Below, in pieces: positions 16,355 to 25,290 of a stretch of DNA of 32,956 nt. Source of the DNA: an uncultured Clostridia bacterium (GTDB lineage Bacteria > Bacillota > Clostridia > Oscillospirales > Ruminococcaceae); the NCBI GenBank assembly GCA_947631575.1, contig CANRLW010000014.1:1-32956 (forward strand), read 5' to 3'. Numbering within the stretch: the stretch's first letter is position 1; each line of letters starts with the position of its first letter. The position numbers and the translations under genes are program-made. The notes beneath the pieces were generated by a model. The model had not been told where the DNA came from. It searched no databases and saw only the letters and a program-made list of their open reading frames with translations.

Positions 16355-17248
16355 ATGCAGCTTAAACATTGTTTTAAAAAGGAATGGTCACAGTTTACGA
16401 GGACATTCAGGCTCCTTGCTCTCATTTTAATATTTTTCGCAATGTTCATGTCTTACCCCGCGCTTTTCGGTTTTGCAGGCTCAATTCTTAATAAAGACTT
16501 TCTCGAAAGCCCGCCCATAGAGGAATCGGCGGCTGTTTCTCTCGGCACTGTCAAAACTTCTGCCAATGACATTATGTCCGAAATAGATATGGACGCAATG
16601 GTCAAAATGTATTCCGACGCGGGATTGATGTTTGGAACTACCGTAGTTATGACGCTTTCAAGCTGCGTTCTTGTAGCAATGCTTTTGTTCATGTCCGCGG
16701 CGGGCGGAGAGCAGAAGAAAAGAGCAATGATAGTTCCCTTGAGCAGCGGGCTTAAATTTAAAAACTACCTTATCCCGAAATTTACTATCTATCCGCTTTT
16801 TTCCTTTGCAATAACCTTCCTCTGCACGACATTTGCGGGAGTTGCCTGCAACATCATTTTCCCAAACAATCACGTAAAAACGGAAAATATGATCGTCGCG
16901 GCGCTTTTGGCGGGGATCTATGTCATGTTTATAATAACTGTTCATCTTTCGCTCGGACTTTGCACTTCGCGCCCCGGAATAATGGCGGCGGCGATCTATG
17001 TCGGATCGTCCATCGTTCAAAGCCTTTTACAGGGTTTCGGCATAACCGAATATCACCCGTTTGCAATAACTTCAATGATAGGCGATATACTGATGTTGCC
17101 CGAATATTCCTTTGCGGACAATATGATGAACATTGTCATAACTATCACGGTGGCATTAGTGGTATGCATTGTTATGTTCTTCCTTGCGCTCGGAGTTCTC
17201 AATGCGAAAAAGATAAACAACCGCGAGGAAATAAAGCCGGAGTTCTGA
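16355..17248 (+). CDS. ABC-2 type transporter membrane subunit
   Basis: 297 residues from the ATG at 16355. The longer reading frame from 16292 overlaps the ATPase gene and is less likely; 16355 sits just after the ATPase stop. Six hydrophobic segments are visible, at about residues 15-38, 88-111, 138-158, 172-195, 205-225 and 252-280. A large extracytoplasmic loop between the first two (about 40-88) is a feature of ABC-2 permeases. It is co-transcribed with the ATPase; together they should form an exporter. The ribosome site is weak (GGTGG), which suggests translational coupling. Confidence 0.8.
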   Translation: MQLKHCFKKEWSQFTRTFRLLALILIFFAMFMSYPALFGFAGSILNKDFLESPPIEESAAVSLGTVKTSANDIMSEIDMDAMVKMYSDAGLMFGTTVVMTLSSCVLVAMLLFMSAAGGEQKKRAMIVPLSSGLKFKNYLIPKFTIYPLFSFAITFLCTTFAGVACNIIFPNNHVKTENMIVAALLAGIYVMFIITVHLSLGLCTSRPGIMAAAIYVGSSIVQSLLQGFGITEYHPFAITSMIGDILMLPEYSFADNMMNIVITITVALVVCIVMFFLALGVLNAKKINNREEIKPEF

Positions 17249-17263
17249 AAAATATCCCGAATA

Positions 17264-17293
17264 TTGACAAGCGGGGTTTCATAAAGTTATAAT
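17264..17293 (+). promoter_or_regulatory. Consensus promoter for glmM
   Basis: TTGACA (17264-17269) and TATAAT (17288-17293) are both perfect, spaced 18 nt. The start is at 17327 behind AAAGGAGA. Confidence 0.85.
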
Positions 17294-17326
17294 GCGATAA
17301 TTTTTATCATATAAAGGAGAAATATA

Positions 17327-18676
17327 ATGTCAAAGTATTTCGGAACGGACGGTTTCCGCGGCGAGGCAAACAAGGGGCTTACCGTTGAACATGCTTTTAA
17401 GATAGGGAGATTTTTGGGGTATTATTACAGAAATCAGCGCAGGAGATGTCAGGTAGTTATAGGAAAAGACACGCGCAGAAGTTCGTATATGCTGGAATAT
17501 GCGCTTACGGCGGGACTTACGGCCTCGGGCGCGGACGCTTATCTACTCCATGTAACTACAACGCCCTCGGTATCTTATGTTGTGAGAACGGACGACTTCG
17601 ACTGCGGAATAATGATCTCCGCCTCGCATAATCCCTTTTATGACAACGGCATAAAGCTGTTCAACTCGCGCGGCGAGAAAATGGACGATACTGTTATAAC
17701 CGAGATAGAGCGTTATCTTGACGGGAAGATACCCGAAGTTCCTCTCGCCACGGGAAAGGACATCGGAAGAGCCTCGGACTATTCCGCGGGAAGAAACCGT
17801 TATATCGGCTATCTTATTTCACTCGCGGTACACTCGTTTAAAGGAAAGCGTATCGGGCTTGACTGTGCAAACGGCTCGGCATTTACCATAGCAAAGAGCG
17901 TTTTTGACGCGCTCGGCGCTAAAACTTATGTCATAAATCAAAAGCCCGACGGCTACAACATAAACACCGCCTGCGGCTCTACGCATATCGAGGGGCTTGT
18001 TTCGCTTGTTAGAGAAGAACAGCTCGACTGCGGCTTTGCGTTTGACGGCGACGCGGACAGGTGCATTGCGGTAGACGAAAACGCAGAAGTTGTAGACGGC
18101 GACAAAATTCTGTATATATGCGGAAGTTATCTGAAGGAAACGGGTAAACTCGACAAAAACACCGTTGTTACAACGGTCATGTCGAATTTAGGACTTTACA
18201 AGGCGTTTGACGAGCTGGGGATAAACTATGAAAAGACCGCTGTCGGAGATAAGTATGTATACGAATGCATGAACGAACACAGCTATATCCTCGGCGGCGA
18301 AAACAGCGGGCATATTATTTTCAGCAACTATGCCAACACCGGCGACGGCATTATTACGGCGCTGAAGATAATGCAGGTCATATGCGCGAAGAAAACGACT
18401 CTTTCACAGCTGTGCAAAGGAATGACGATATATCCGCAGATACTGAAGAATGTAAGGGTAAAGGACAAGAACGCAGTTTTAAGCGACACTGATGTTCAGA
18501 ACGCGGTAAAAGACGCGGAAGAGGCTCTCGGAACGGAAGGCAGGGTGCTTGTAAGACCGTCGGGAACAGAACCGCTCCTCAGGATAATGACCGAGGCAAA
18601 GACAAAAGAGCTTTGCGAGAAGTATATTGAGGATATTGAAAAGGTAGTAAGAGAAAAAGGATTTGTGCTGGAGTGA
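17327..18676 (+). CDS. glmM: Phosphoglucosamine mutase
   Basis: 449 residues, the usual GlmM length. It has FGTDGFRG at the N-terminus, the phosphoserine loop ISASHNPFYDNGIK with Ser100, the metal loop FDGDADR (239-245), the sugar-binding GGENSGH, and RPSGTEPLLRIM near the C-terminus. GlmM converts glucosamine-6-phosphate to glucosamine-1-phosphate for UDP-GlcNAc and cell-wall synthesis. It needs phosphorylation of the active Ser. It has its own promoter (17264-17293) and terminator (18681-18708), so it is monocistronic. Confidence 0.95.
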   Translation: MSKYFGTDGFRGEANKGLTVEHAFKIGRFLGYYYRNQRRRCQVVIGKDTRRSSYMLEYALTAGLTASGADAYLLHVTTTPSVSYVVRTDDFDCGIMISASHNPFYDNGIKLFNSRGEKMDDTVITEIERYLDGKIPEVPLATGKDIGRASDYSAGRNRYIGYLISLAVHSFKGKRIGLDCANGSAFTIAKSVFDALGAKTYVINQKPDGYNINTACGSTHIEGLVSLVREEQLDCGFAFDGDADRCIAVDENAEVVDGDKILYICGSYLKETGKLDKNTVVTTVMSNLGLYKAFDELGINYEKTAVGDKYVYECMNEHSYILGGENSGHIIFSNYANTGDGIITALKIMQVICAKKTTLSQLCKGMTIYPQILKNVRVKDKNAVLSDTDVQNAVKDAEEALGTEGRVLVRPSGTEPLLRIMTEAKTKELCEKYIEDIEKVVREKGFVLE

Positions 18677-18680
18677 TAAA

Positions 18681-18708
18681 AAAGAGGCAGGAAAATTCCT
18701 GCCTCTTT
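18681..18708 (+). terminator. glmM intrinsic terminator
   Basis: AAAGAGGCAGGAA (18681-18693) and TTCCTGCCTCTTT (18696-18708) are perfect complements. The stem directly follows the glmM stop and ends in TTT, with a further CCTGTTTTA tail. Confidence 0.85.
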
Positions 18709-18727
18709 CCTGTTTTATAGGTACATT

Positions 18728-19112
18728 GCCGAAAGGTTGTCCGCTCATTCATCACTTTTGAATAACCTTAACGAACTTCTTTCCCGCACTAAGGTTTTTT
18801 CACACTTAGAGTTGTTCCCCGCTCAACACCTCTTTTAGGATTGCCTTTTCAAAGCACAGCTTTGAAAAGGCAATGCGGGGAAAACTCTTGTTTTCCCCGC
18901 ACCCCAGATTCAATGCCGCAGGCATTTAATCTGATGCGCTGGCTGACGCGTTGCGGGGGCGCTGCCTCCGCGCCCCTGCCAGAGGGAAAAAATTTTTTGA
19001 AAAAAATTTTTTCCCTCTGGACTCCCTTTTCAAAAAACTTTCGTGTCGCCGCCCGTTTTGTGGTTTTGATTTTAAACGTTGTTCGCCGCTCGTAACAGTT
19101 TCTAGCCTCTAG
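18728..19112 (+). repeat. Composite hairpin element, copy 1
   Basis: A roughly 385-bp non-coding element sits between convergent glmM and the PPTase gene. It runs from GCCGAAAGGTTGTCCG to CTAGCCTC. In order it contains a 16-bp perfect hairpin with loop ACA (18840-18874), a GCGGGGAAAAC hairpin with loop TCTT (18875-18900), a CAGATT/AATGCC hairpin with loop GCA (18905-18933), a GCGGGGGC hairpin (about 18953-18971), and a 42-nt AT-cored palindrome CCAGAGGG...CCCTCTGG (18979-19020). An inverted copy lies at 28402-28757. Confidence 0.85.
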
Positions 19113-19119
19113 CCTCTGG

Positions 19120-19746
19120 TTAGACCTTCTTTACAAACTCGGCGAGCAAGTCGGACATTTTTACCTCTTGTACTTTTGCGTCTGCCGCGCCTTTTCCCGA
19201 AACTCCAACAAAAAACTCACCGAACTCTATCGCCGCCGTATCGGGAACGCTGTTTGCGGGAATAGTCCTCATATCCCGCGTTATGCCTATGCCGAGGCGC
19301 TTTAAAAACGCCTCTTTCTTTACCCATATCCGCAAGAAATCTTCTGTCGACTTTATTCCTTGGCGTTCTTCATCTGAAAGCGCGCGCTCGTATATCCGCT
19401 CGTTTACTTCTCTCTCCCTGCTCTCGATATCAACGCCTATTTCCTTTTCTTCCGAAAATGCGACAGCTATCGCGCCCTTTGTATGCGACAATGAAAAGAA
19501 CAATCCGCCGTCCTTTAAATACGGCTTTCCGTAGCTCCCCTTCGCAAACGTCAGCTTTTTCATAGGCGTGCTTGTCCGCTTTTCAATTTCTTTGAGCAAT
19601 AACAGCCTTGACAAAAGCGCGTTTATCCTGTCGGTATCTCCCGCTTTTTTCATAACAGCCTTTCTCCTCGCTCCGTCAAGGCAGCCGAGATATCCCGATA
19701 TTTCTTCCCATGTCGTGTTTCCCGTCTTTAAAACCAGAATTTCCAT
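19120..19746 (-). CDS. 4'-phosphopantetheinyl transferase (Sfp type)
   Basis: 208 residues. PPTase landmarks are GKPYL (73-77), FFSLSHTKG (83-91), the Mg-binding GVDIES (Asp106, Glu108) and WVKKEAFLK (141-149, Glu145). The length is near the Sfp/EntD class and larger than AcpS. It moves phosphopantetheine from CoA onto a carrier-protein Ser. No NRPS, PKS or carrier gene is in the window. It is the last gene of a leftward operon: the GH94 stop is 14 bases upstream, and AGAGG precedes its ATG. Confidence 0.9.
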   Translation of the reverse strand: MEILVLKTGNTTWEEISGYLGCLDGARRKAVMKKAGDTDRINALLSRLLLLKEIEKRTSTPMKKLTFAKGSYGKPYLKDGGLFFSLSHTKGAIAVAFSEEKEIGVDIESREREVNERIYERALSDEERQGIKSTEDFLRIWVKKEAFLKRLGIGITRDMRTIPANSVPDTAAIEFGEFFVGVSGKGAADAKVQEVKMSDLLAEFVKKV

Positions 19747-19760
19747 ATTTACCTCTTATT

Positions 19761-22136
19761 TCACATTTCAACCTTTATCTCATTTACATCTTTGAGAATA
19801 TCCGCGGGTATATAATTTCCCGAAAGCTTTTCGCCGTTTATTGTCACAGCCTTTACGCCATGCTGTGAGCCGTTAGGGTTTGATACATTTATATCAAGAA
19901 GTTTTCCGCGAAAACGCTTTTTCATTGAAAACTCTTTCCATTCGCTCGGTATTGATGGATCTATCTTTATCCCGTTTGCGTCGGGGATAAGCCCTAAAAT
20001 TCCCTCTACAGTTCCCACCATAACGGTAGACGCTGTTCCCGTAAGCCAGTGAACATGCGCTCTGCCCGCAAACGCGCTGTCCTTGCCCTCGACGAATTGT
20101 CCGTATACATAAGGCTCAAGAACGCGCTTTTCGGCAATGTCGTTATAAGTCGCGGGAGACGCCTCTTTCCAGTATTTGTATGCATTGTTTCCTCTGCCAA
20201 GCTTTGTTTCCGCGAGAATGAGCCAGCCCTGCGGCTGTGAGAAAATACCTGCGTTTTCTTTTACGCATACGTTGTAGCAATGCATAAGCGCGCCCTCAAA
20301 CGCATGATCTACATACGGCGGATACATTACCATTGCGCCGTATGGGGTGTTAAGCTCGCGCTCAACGGAATCAAGAGCCTTTTCTCCGCGCTCTTTTCCC
20401 GCAAATCCCGAAATAACAGCCCAGCTTTGCGGGTTCAGCCACATATTCGCCTCGGGGTCGGTATGTTGTCCGATAATTTCGCCCGTTTCACGGTAGCCGC
20501 GAATAAACCTGTCGCCGTCCCAGCAGTTGTCGAGTATCTTGCTTAAACGCCCGTTTATCTCGTCAAGGTATTTTATATATTCCCCGTCGTTTTCAAGCTC
20601 CGCAAACTCGCGCATTATCTTTATCGCATACACGAGCTGAAACGCCACAAATGTGCTTTCGCCCTTTTTGCCAAGCCGCAGGCAGTCGTTCCAGTCGGCG
20701 TGAAGTCCCGCGGGCATTCCGTGAGCGCCGAGGTTGTTCATTGAAAAGCCTATCGCGCGCTTTAAATGCTCATATACCGAGCCTTTCTCGCCGTTGTTTG
20801 CAAAAAGTATTTCCTCATCAAGAAACGCCCTGTCGCCGCTTTCGCCGATATACTTGTACACAGTAGGAAACAGCCACAACGCGTCGTCCGCGCGGTAGGA
20901 CGGGTGTCCCGTTTCGCGTACATAGCTTTCATCGTCGGGGGTGTTTTCTTCTCCCGCTTTGTGGGTGTATTTAACGAGCGGCAGTCCCGCGCCGTTTGTG
21001 ACCTGCGCCGAGAGCATAAACTTTATCTGCTCTTTTGCCTTTTCGGGAGCTAAATGGATAACTCCCTGAATGTCCTGAACGGTGTCGCGGTAGCCGTAGC
21101 CGTTTCTCAGTCCGCAGTATATGAATGATGCGGCTCTTGACCATGTAAACGTTATAAAACAGTTGTAGCTGTTCCAGACGTTTACCATATTGTTGAAATC
21201 ATCATCGGGAGTTTTGACCTGTAGGTTATTGAGCTTTGAATGCCAGTAGGTTTTAATCTCGGAAATTTCCCGCTCTACAGCGCCCTTTTTGGCATATCCC
21301 GCGATAATCTCTTTCGCCTCGTCCTCGTCTTTCTGTCCGAGAATATAAACTATCTCCCGCGTTTCTCCCGCTTTAAGCTCAATGTCGCTTTGCAATGCCC
21401 CGACGGAATTTCCGCAGAAATTAAGCTCGTTTGAAAGCCCGTTTTCGATACCCACAGGGTTTGAATAATTCCTGTAATTTCCGAGGAATTTTTCCCTGTC
21501 GCCGCAGTATGCCGAAACTTCCGCGCCCGAAACGCCGAAAAACCTCGATATGCCGCCCTCTGTTTCGTTTTCGCGCTGGAGAATGAAGTTGCCTTTGAAA
21601 TAAGTGTGAGTGATAAACAGCGTGTACTGGAGATTTACGCCGTCCTGCTCGTAGTTGTTGTCGTTTACAAACTCGCAGACGCCCGTTACGGACAGCTTTC
21701 GCGGCTTTGCGTCATTGTTCGTTATCTTCAAAGCCCAGACCTCGTAGGTCTTGTTCTGCGGAACATAATAGCTCGTTTCGGTCTTTATGTTGTCATACTC
21801 CGAAGAAATGACGGTATAGCCCGTTCCGTGGCGGCATTCGCTTTTATACCGGTCAAGGCTTTTGCAGACAGGCGACCAAGAGCCGCTCCAGTATTCTCCG
21901 CTTTCGCCGTCCTTGATGTAGATATAGCGACCGGGCTTGTCGTTTGACATGGTGTTAAAGCGCTGGCGGAGTATTCTGCCGTTTGCGCCGCTTTTCTCAA
22001 AACTGTAGCCGTCGGCGTTGTTCGATATCATAGCGCCGTATTCGGGAGAACCGAGATAGTTTACCCAAGCCGCGGGGGTGTCGGGTCTTGTTATCACATA
22101 TTCCTTGTTCTGCTCGTCAAAGTGACCGTAGTTCAT
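19761..22136 (-). CDS. GH94 glycoside phosphorylase (cellobiose or chitobiose type)
   Basis: 791 residues, matching the ~790-820 length of cellobiose and diacetylchitobiose phosphorylases and shorter than cellodextrin enzymes. The N-terminal sandwich (MNYGHFDEQNKEYVITRPDTP, WVNYLGSPEYG) is typical. The (alpha/alpha)6 barrel shows YGYRDTVQD, ADWNDCL with the general acid Asp484, and phosphate-site text near EPYVYGQFVEGKD and HWLTGT. The enzyme uses phosphate to split a beta-linked disaccharide inside the cell into sugar-1-phosphate and sugar, saving ATP. The YRDTVQD barrel segment looks closer to the chitobiose type than to the classical cellobiose type, but the donor sugar cannot be fixed by eye. 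AAGGAG lies nine bases upstream, within the end of the GNAT gene. Confidence 0.9.
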   Translation of the reverse strand: MNYGHFDEQNKEYVITRPDTPAAWVNYLGSPEYGAMISNNADGYSFEKSGANGRILRQRFNTMSNDKPGRYIYIKDGESGEYWSGSWSPVCKSLDRYKSECRHGTGYTVISSEYDNIKTETSYYVPQNKTYEVWALKITNNDAKPRKLSVTGVCEFVNDNNYEQDGVNLQYTLFITHTYFKGNFILQRENETEGGISRFFGVSGAEVSAYCGDREKFLGNYRNYSNPVGIENGLSNELNFCGNSVGALQSDIELKAGETREIVYILGQKDEDEAKEIIAGYAKKGAVEREISEIKTYWHSKLNNLQVKTPDDDFNNMVNVWNSYNCFITFTWSRAASFIYCGLRNGYGYRDTVQDIQGVIHLAPEKAKEQIKFMLSAQVTNGAGLPLVKYTHKAGEENTPDDESYVRETGHPSYRADDALWLFPTVYKYIGESGDRAFLDEEILFANNGEKGSVYEHLKRAIGFSMNNLGAHGMPAGLHADWNDCLRLGKKGESTFVAFQLVYAIKIMREFAELENDGEYIKYLDEINGRLSKILDNCWDGDRFIRGYRETGEIIGQHTDPEANMWLNPQSWAVISGFAGKERGEKALDSVERELNTPYGAMVMYPPYVDHAFEGALMHCYNVCVKENAGIFSQPQGWLILAETKLGRGNNAYKYWKEASPATYNDIAEKRVLEPYVYGQFVEGKDSAFAGRAHVHWLTGTASTVMVGTVEGILGLIPDANGIKIDPSIPSEWKEFSMKKRFRGKLLDINVSNPNGSQHGVKAVTINGEKLSGNYIPADILKDVNEIKVEM

Positions 22137-22140
22137 AGTT

Positions 22141-22686
22141 TTAACTCCTTATATTAAATTCATCTTTTAATATCGCGTATGATGCGAAATCCGAAAAGTC
22201 AGGCTCTCCGAGGCTGTTTTTGCGAAAAGCCGCGCTTTTCTTAAAAACTCCCTCTCTGCGCATACCCGCGCGCTCAAGAAGATCTACAGAGCGCGTGTTT
22301 TTTATATCGACCTCGGCAATTATCCTGCGGACGTTCATCTTTTCAAACGCATAGCGAAACATTCCTTTTACCGATTCGAGCGCATAGCCTTTGCCCCAGT
22401 ATGACCTGTTGAAGGTATATCCTATCTCATAAGCCCCGAAAAAATCCTTGTCCTCGAAAAAGAGCTTTCCGATAAGAAAGTTGTTTTCTTTGAGAACGAC
22501 CGCGAAAAATCGTTTGTCCTGCGCGAGCTTTGCAGCTACGGCGAGAGCCTTTTCCCGCGGGAAAACTCCCGACGGCTCAAAATAACATACCTCAGGGTCG
22601 GTAAGTATCTGCGCAAATTCTTCGCTGTCCGACGGACTGAACCGCCTTATTCCGAGCCGTTCAGTTTCAAATATAAACTGTTCCAT
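22141..22686 (-). CDS. GNAT-family acetyltransferase (RimJ/RimL-like)
   Basis: 181 residues. Typical text of the RimJ/RimL subgroup is seen: ETERLGIRRFSPSDSEEFAQIL at the N-terminus, a YEIGYTFNRSYWGKGYALES motif A/B (about 85-106), and VDIKNTRSVDLLERAGMRREGV near the C-terminus. These enzymes use acetyl-CoA to acetylate N-termini or small amines. The substrate is unknown. It is the first gene of the leftward operon; the GH94 gene begins four bases after its stop. Confidence 0.88.
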   Translation of the reverse strand: MEQFIFETERLGIRRFSPSDSEEFAQILTDPEVCYFEPSGVFPREKALAVAAKLAQDKRFFAVVLKENNFLIGKLFFEDKDFFGAYEIGYTFNRSYWGKGYALESVKGMFRYAFEKMNVRRIIAEVDIKNTRSVDLLERAGMRREGVFKKSAAFRKNSLGEPDFSDFASYAILKDEFNIRS

Positions 22687-22728
22687 TTTTCCTCTCCGAC
22701 TTTTTTATACAGTCTACCTTATAATATA

Positions 22729-22756
22729 ATTATACCTCATTTCCAAAAATAAACAA
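22729..22756 (-). promoter_or_regulatory. Promoter of the GNAT-GH94-PPTase operon
   Basis: On the minus strand TTGTTT (22756-22751) and TATAAT (22734-22729) are spaced 16 nt, about 43 nt before the GNAT start at 22686. Confidence 0.6.
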
Positions 22757-22820
22757 GGGCGGTAATTTATACAAATTATCCTGATAAAAATTGTGCAATA
22801 TGACATCTCGCAAAAAACTA

Positions 22821-22849
22821 TTGTAATTCTCGCCGAATTGTAGTATAAT
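22821..22849 (+). promoter_or_regulatory. Promoter of the purD operon
   Basis: TTGTAA (22821-22826), 17 nt, TATAAT (22844-22849). purD starts at 22885 behind AAAGGA. No purine riboswitch fold was evident in the 36-nt leader. Confidence 0.75.
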
Positions 22850-22884
22850 GTTTATGTAAATTTATTGCGAAAGGAATTATTAAA

Positions 22885-24174
22885 ATGAACATACTTATAG
22901 TCGGCGGAGGCGGACGCGAACACGCTATAGCTGCGGCGCTCAAAAAATCACCGAAAGTTGAAAAGCTCTACTGCGCTCCCGGAAACGCGGGAATTTCGAG
23001 AATTGCCGAGTGCTTTCCCGTAAAGGCGACGGATATTGACGGGATAGTTGAGCTTGCGAAAAAGCTGAATCCAGATTATGTCTTTGTAGCTCCCGACGAC
23101 CCGCTTGTAATGGGAATGGTGGATAAGCTTAACGAGGCGGGATTCAAGACCTTCGGTCCTCGCGCGAATGCCGCGATCTTAGAGGGCAGCAAGGCTTTTT
23201 CAAAATCCCTTATGAAGAAATACAATATCCCGACCGCCGCTTATGAAACGTTTACAGACGCGGAAAAGGCTGTCGCTTATATAAAGGAAAAGAACAGCTA
23301 TCCCGCCGTTATAAAGTGCGACGGGCTTGCGCTCGGAAAGGGCGTAATTATCGCGCAGGATCTTGAAGAGGCTCAGGCTGCCGTAAAGTCCATGATGATA
23401 GACCAGAAGTTTGGAAAGAGCGGCGCGGAGGTCGTAATTGAGGAGTTTATGCGCGGCGTTGAAGTGACCGTCCTCGCGTTTACGGACGGAAAGACCGTAA
23501 AGCCTATGATCTCTTCAATGGATCACAAGCGCGCGCTTGACAACGACGAGGGTCTTAATACGGGCGGAATGGGAACTATTGCGCCAAACCCGTTTTATAC
23601 AAAAGAAATCGCCGAAGAATGTATGGAAAAGATTTTCGTTCCGACAATAAACGCCATGCAGGCGGAGGGCAGACCTTTCAAGGGCTGTCTGTATTTCGGG
23701 CTTATGCTTACGAGCGAGGGCGCAAAAGTTGTAGAATACAACTGCCGTTTCGGCGACCCCGAAACGCAGGTTGTATTACCCCTGCTTGAAACCGATCTTG
23801 TAGACATAATAGAGGCAATTTACGAGGAAAGACTTGACAAGCTTGACATAAAGTGGAGCGAAAATTCCTGCGCGTGTGTTGTTATAGCGAGCGGAGGTTA
23901 TCCCGAAAAATACGAAACGGGGAAAGAGATCTCCGGTCTTGACGAAAACGGTCAGCTTTCGGACAATTCCGCGTTCGTTTATCACGCGGGAACAAAGCTT
24001 GAAAACGGAAAGTTCCTCACCGCTGGCGGGCGCGTTCTGGGCGTTACCGCGACGGGAAATGACCTCAAAGCCGCTCTCGAAACCGCATATAAAGCTGTCG
24101 GCGAAATATCTTTTGACAAGGCTCATTTCCGTCATGACATAGGCGCAAGAGCGCTTTCGTTCGACAAGGTATGA
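22885..24174 (+). CDS. purD: Phosphoribosylamine-glycine ligase (GARS)
   Basis: 429 residues, full length. It begins MNILIVGGGGREHAIAAAL and has the GARS ATP-grasp text YPAVIKCDGLALGKGVIIA (about 139-157), SSMDHKRALDNDEGLNTGGMG (about 211-231) and VEYNCRFGDPETQVVLP (about 283-299). The enzyme makes glycinamide ribonucleotide from phosphoribosylamine, glycine and ATP, the second step of de novo purine synthesis. No other pur gene is adjacent. Its stop overlaps the methyltransferase start (ATGA), so the two are translationally coupled. Confidence 0.96.
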   Translation: MNILIVGGGGREHAIAAALKKSPKVEKLYCAPGNAGISRIAECFPVKATDIDGIVELAKKLNPDYVFVAPDDPLVMGMVDKLNEAGFKTFGPRANAAILEGSKAFSKSLMKKYNIPTAAYETFTDAEKAVAYIKEKNSYPAVIKCDGLALGKGVIIAQDLEEAQAAVKSMMIDQKFGKSGAEVVIEEFMRGVEVTVLAFTDGKTVKPMISSMDHKRALDNDEGLNTGGMGTIAPNPFYTKEIAEECMEKIFVPTINAMQAEGRPFKGCLYFGLMLTSEGAKVVEYNCRFGDPETQVVLPLLETDLVDIIEAIYEERLDKLDIKWSENSCACVVIASGGYPEKYETGKEISGLDENGQLSDNSAFVYHAGTKLENGKFLTAGGRVLGVTATGNDLKAALETAYKAVGEISFDKAHFRHDIGARALSFDKV

Positions 24175-25289
24175 ACAAGTACAGATTCTGCGCGCCCTGT
24201 CATTTCGGGCTGGAGAAAACGCTCGAATTTGAGGTAAAAAAGATAGGCGGAGAGGAAATTTCGGTGTCCGACGGGAAAGTATGCTTTTCGGGAACAGCGG
24301 AGACCTGCGCAAAAGCAAACGTTTTCTTCTCCGTGGCGGAGCGCGTTTATATCATACTCGGAGAATTTAAAGCGGCAAATTACGACGACATTTTTTCGGG
24401 AATAGAAAAACTTCCGTTGTCGGAATTTATCGGGAGAAACGACGCTTTTCCGAATAACGGTCATTCGATAAATTCCGCGCTTAAAAGCATTCCCGCAATT
24501 CAAAAGCGCGTAAAGCTGGCGATGGCGAGAAATCTCGGAAAGGCATACGGTCTTGAAAAAATGCCCGAAACGGGAAACGAATGCAAAATTCGCTTTTCCA
24601 TAATGAAAGACATGTTCTCGCTATATCTCGACACAAGCGGCGACGGACTCCACAAGCGCGGCTACCGCGCAATAGGAAATGCCGCGCCGATGAGAGAAAC
24701 GCTTGCGGCGGGGATAGTTGACTTGGCGAGAGTAAGAGAAAGCGACCTCGTGTGCGACCCGTTCTGCGGCTCGGGAACGATACTTATAGAAAGCGCGCTG
24801 AAGGCGCTGAATATTGCGCCGGGGCTAAAGCGGCGCTTTGCGGGGGAGCGACTTATGTTCCTTCCCAAAAGCGCATGGAAAAACGCCCGCGAAGAGGCCC
24901 GATCGCTTATAAAAGAGCGTTCCGATTTCAGGGCTGTCGGTTTCGACAACGACCCCGAGTGTGTAAAGCTGACGCTTGAAAATGCACAAAAAGCGGGAGT
25001 ATCGAATTTTATTTCGGCAAAAGTTCGCGATATAAAGGACTTTTCCCGCTCGGAAATTCCCATGAAAATAATCACAAACCCGCCCTATGGCGAGAGGCTC
25101 TTGGATATAGAGCAGGCTCGCAACATATACAGAATAATGGGCGAAAAACTTCTTCCTCTCGGAAACAATCAACTTTATGTTATCACTTCCGACGAGGAGT
25201 TTGAAAAGCTGTTCGGAAAAAAGTCCGACAAAGACCGAAAGCTGTATAACGGAATGATTAAAGCACGACTGTATTCTTATTATAAGTAA
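24171..25289 (+). CDS. THUMP-domain RNA guanine-N2 methyltransferase (YpsC/RlmL-like)
   Basis: 372 residues. The N-terminus (RFCAPCHFGLEKTLEFEVKKIG) and residues about 45-155 form the ferredoxin-like/THUMP RNA-binding region. The methyltransferase domain has the SAM loop DPFCGSGT (196-203) and the N-methylation motif NPPYGERL (from Asn303). This layout matches YpsC, the Firmicutes counterpart of the N-terminal half of E. coli RlmL, which methylates 23S rRNA G2445. It overlaps purD by four bases and is followed after one base by the transglutaminase gene. Confidence 0.92.
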   Translation: MNKYRFCAPCHFGLEKTLEFEVKKIGGEEISVSDGKVCFSGTAETCAKANVFFSVAERVYIILGEFKAANYDDIFSGIEKLPLSEFIGRNDAFPNNGHSINSALKSIPAIQKRVKLAMARNLGKAYGLEKMPETGNECKIRFSIMKDMFSLYLDTSGDGLHKRGYRAIGNAAPMRETLAAGIVDLARVRESDLVCDPFCGSGTILIESALKALNIAPGLKRRFAGERLMFLPKSAWKNAREEARSLIKERSDFRAVGFDNDPECVKLTLENAQKAGVSNFISAKVRDIKDFSRSEIPMKIITNPPYGERLLDIEQARNIYRIMGEKLLPLGNNQLYVITSDEEFEKLFGKKSDKDRKLYNGMIKARLYSYYK

Positions 25290-25290
25290 T

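Noticed and set aside
18841-19095. 84-residue ORF inside composite element copy 1
   Set aside because: It is built from the element's hairpins, and in copy 2 the hairpins differ and the frame is not kept, so it is not under protein selection.
22850-22884. Purine riboswitch before purD
   Set aside because: The leader from the -10 to the start is only about 36 nt and cannot hold the fold.
23776-24318. 180-residue minus-strand ORF over purD
   Set aside because: Antisense shadow of purD and the methyltransferase gene, which match their families across the full length.
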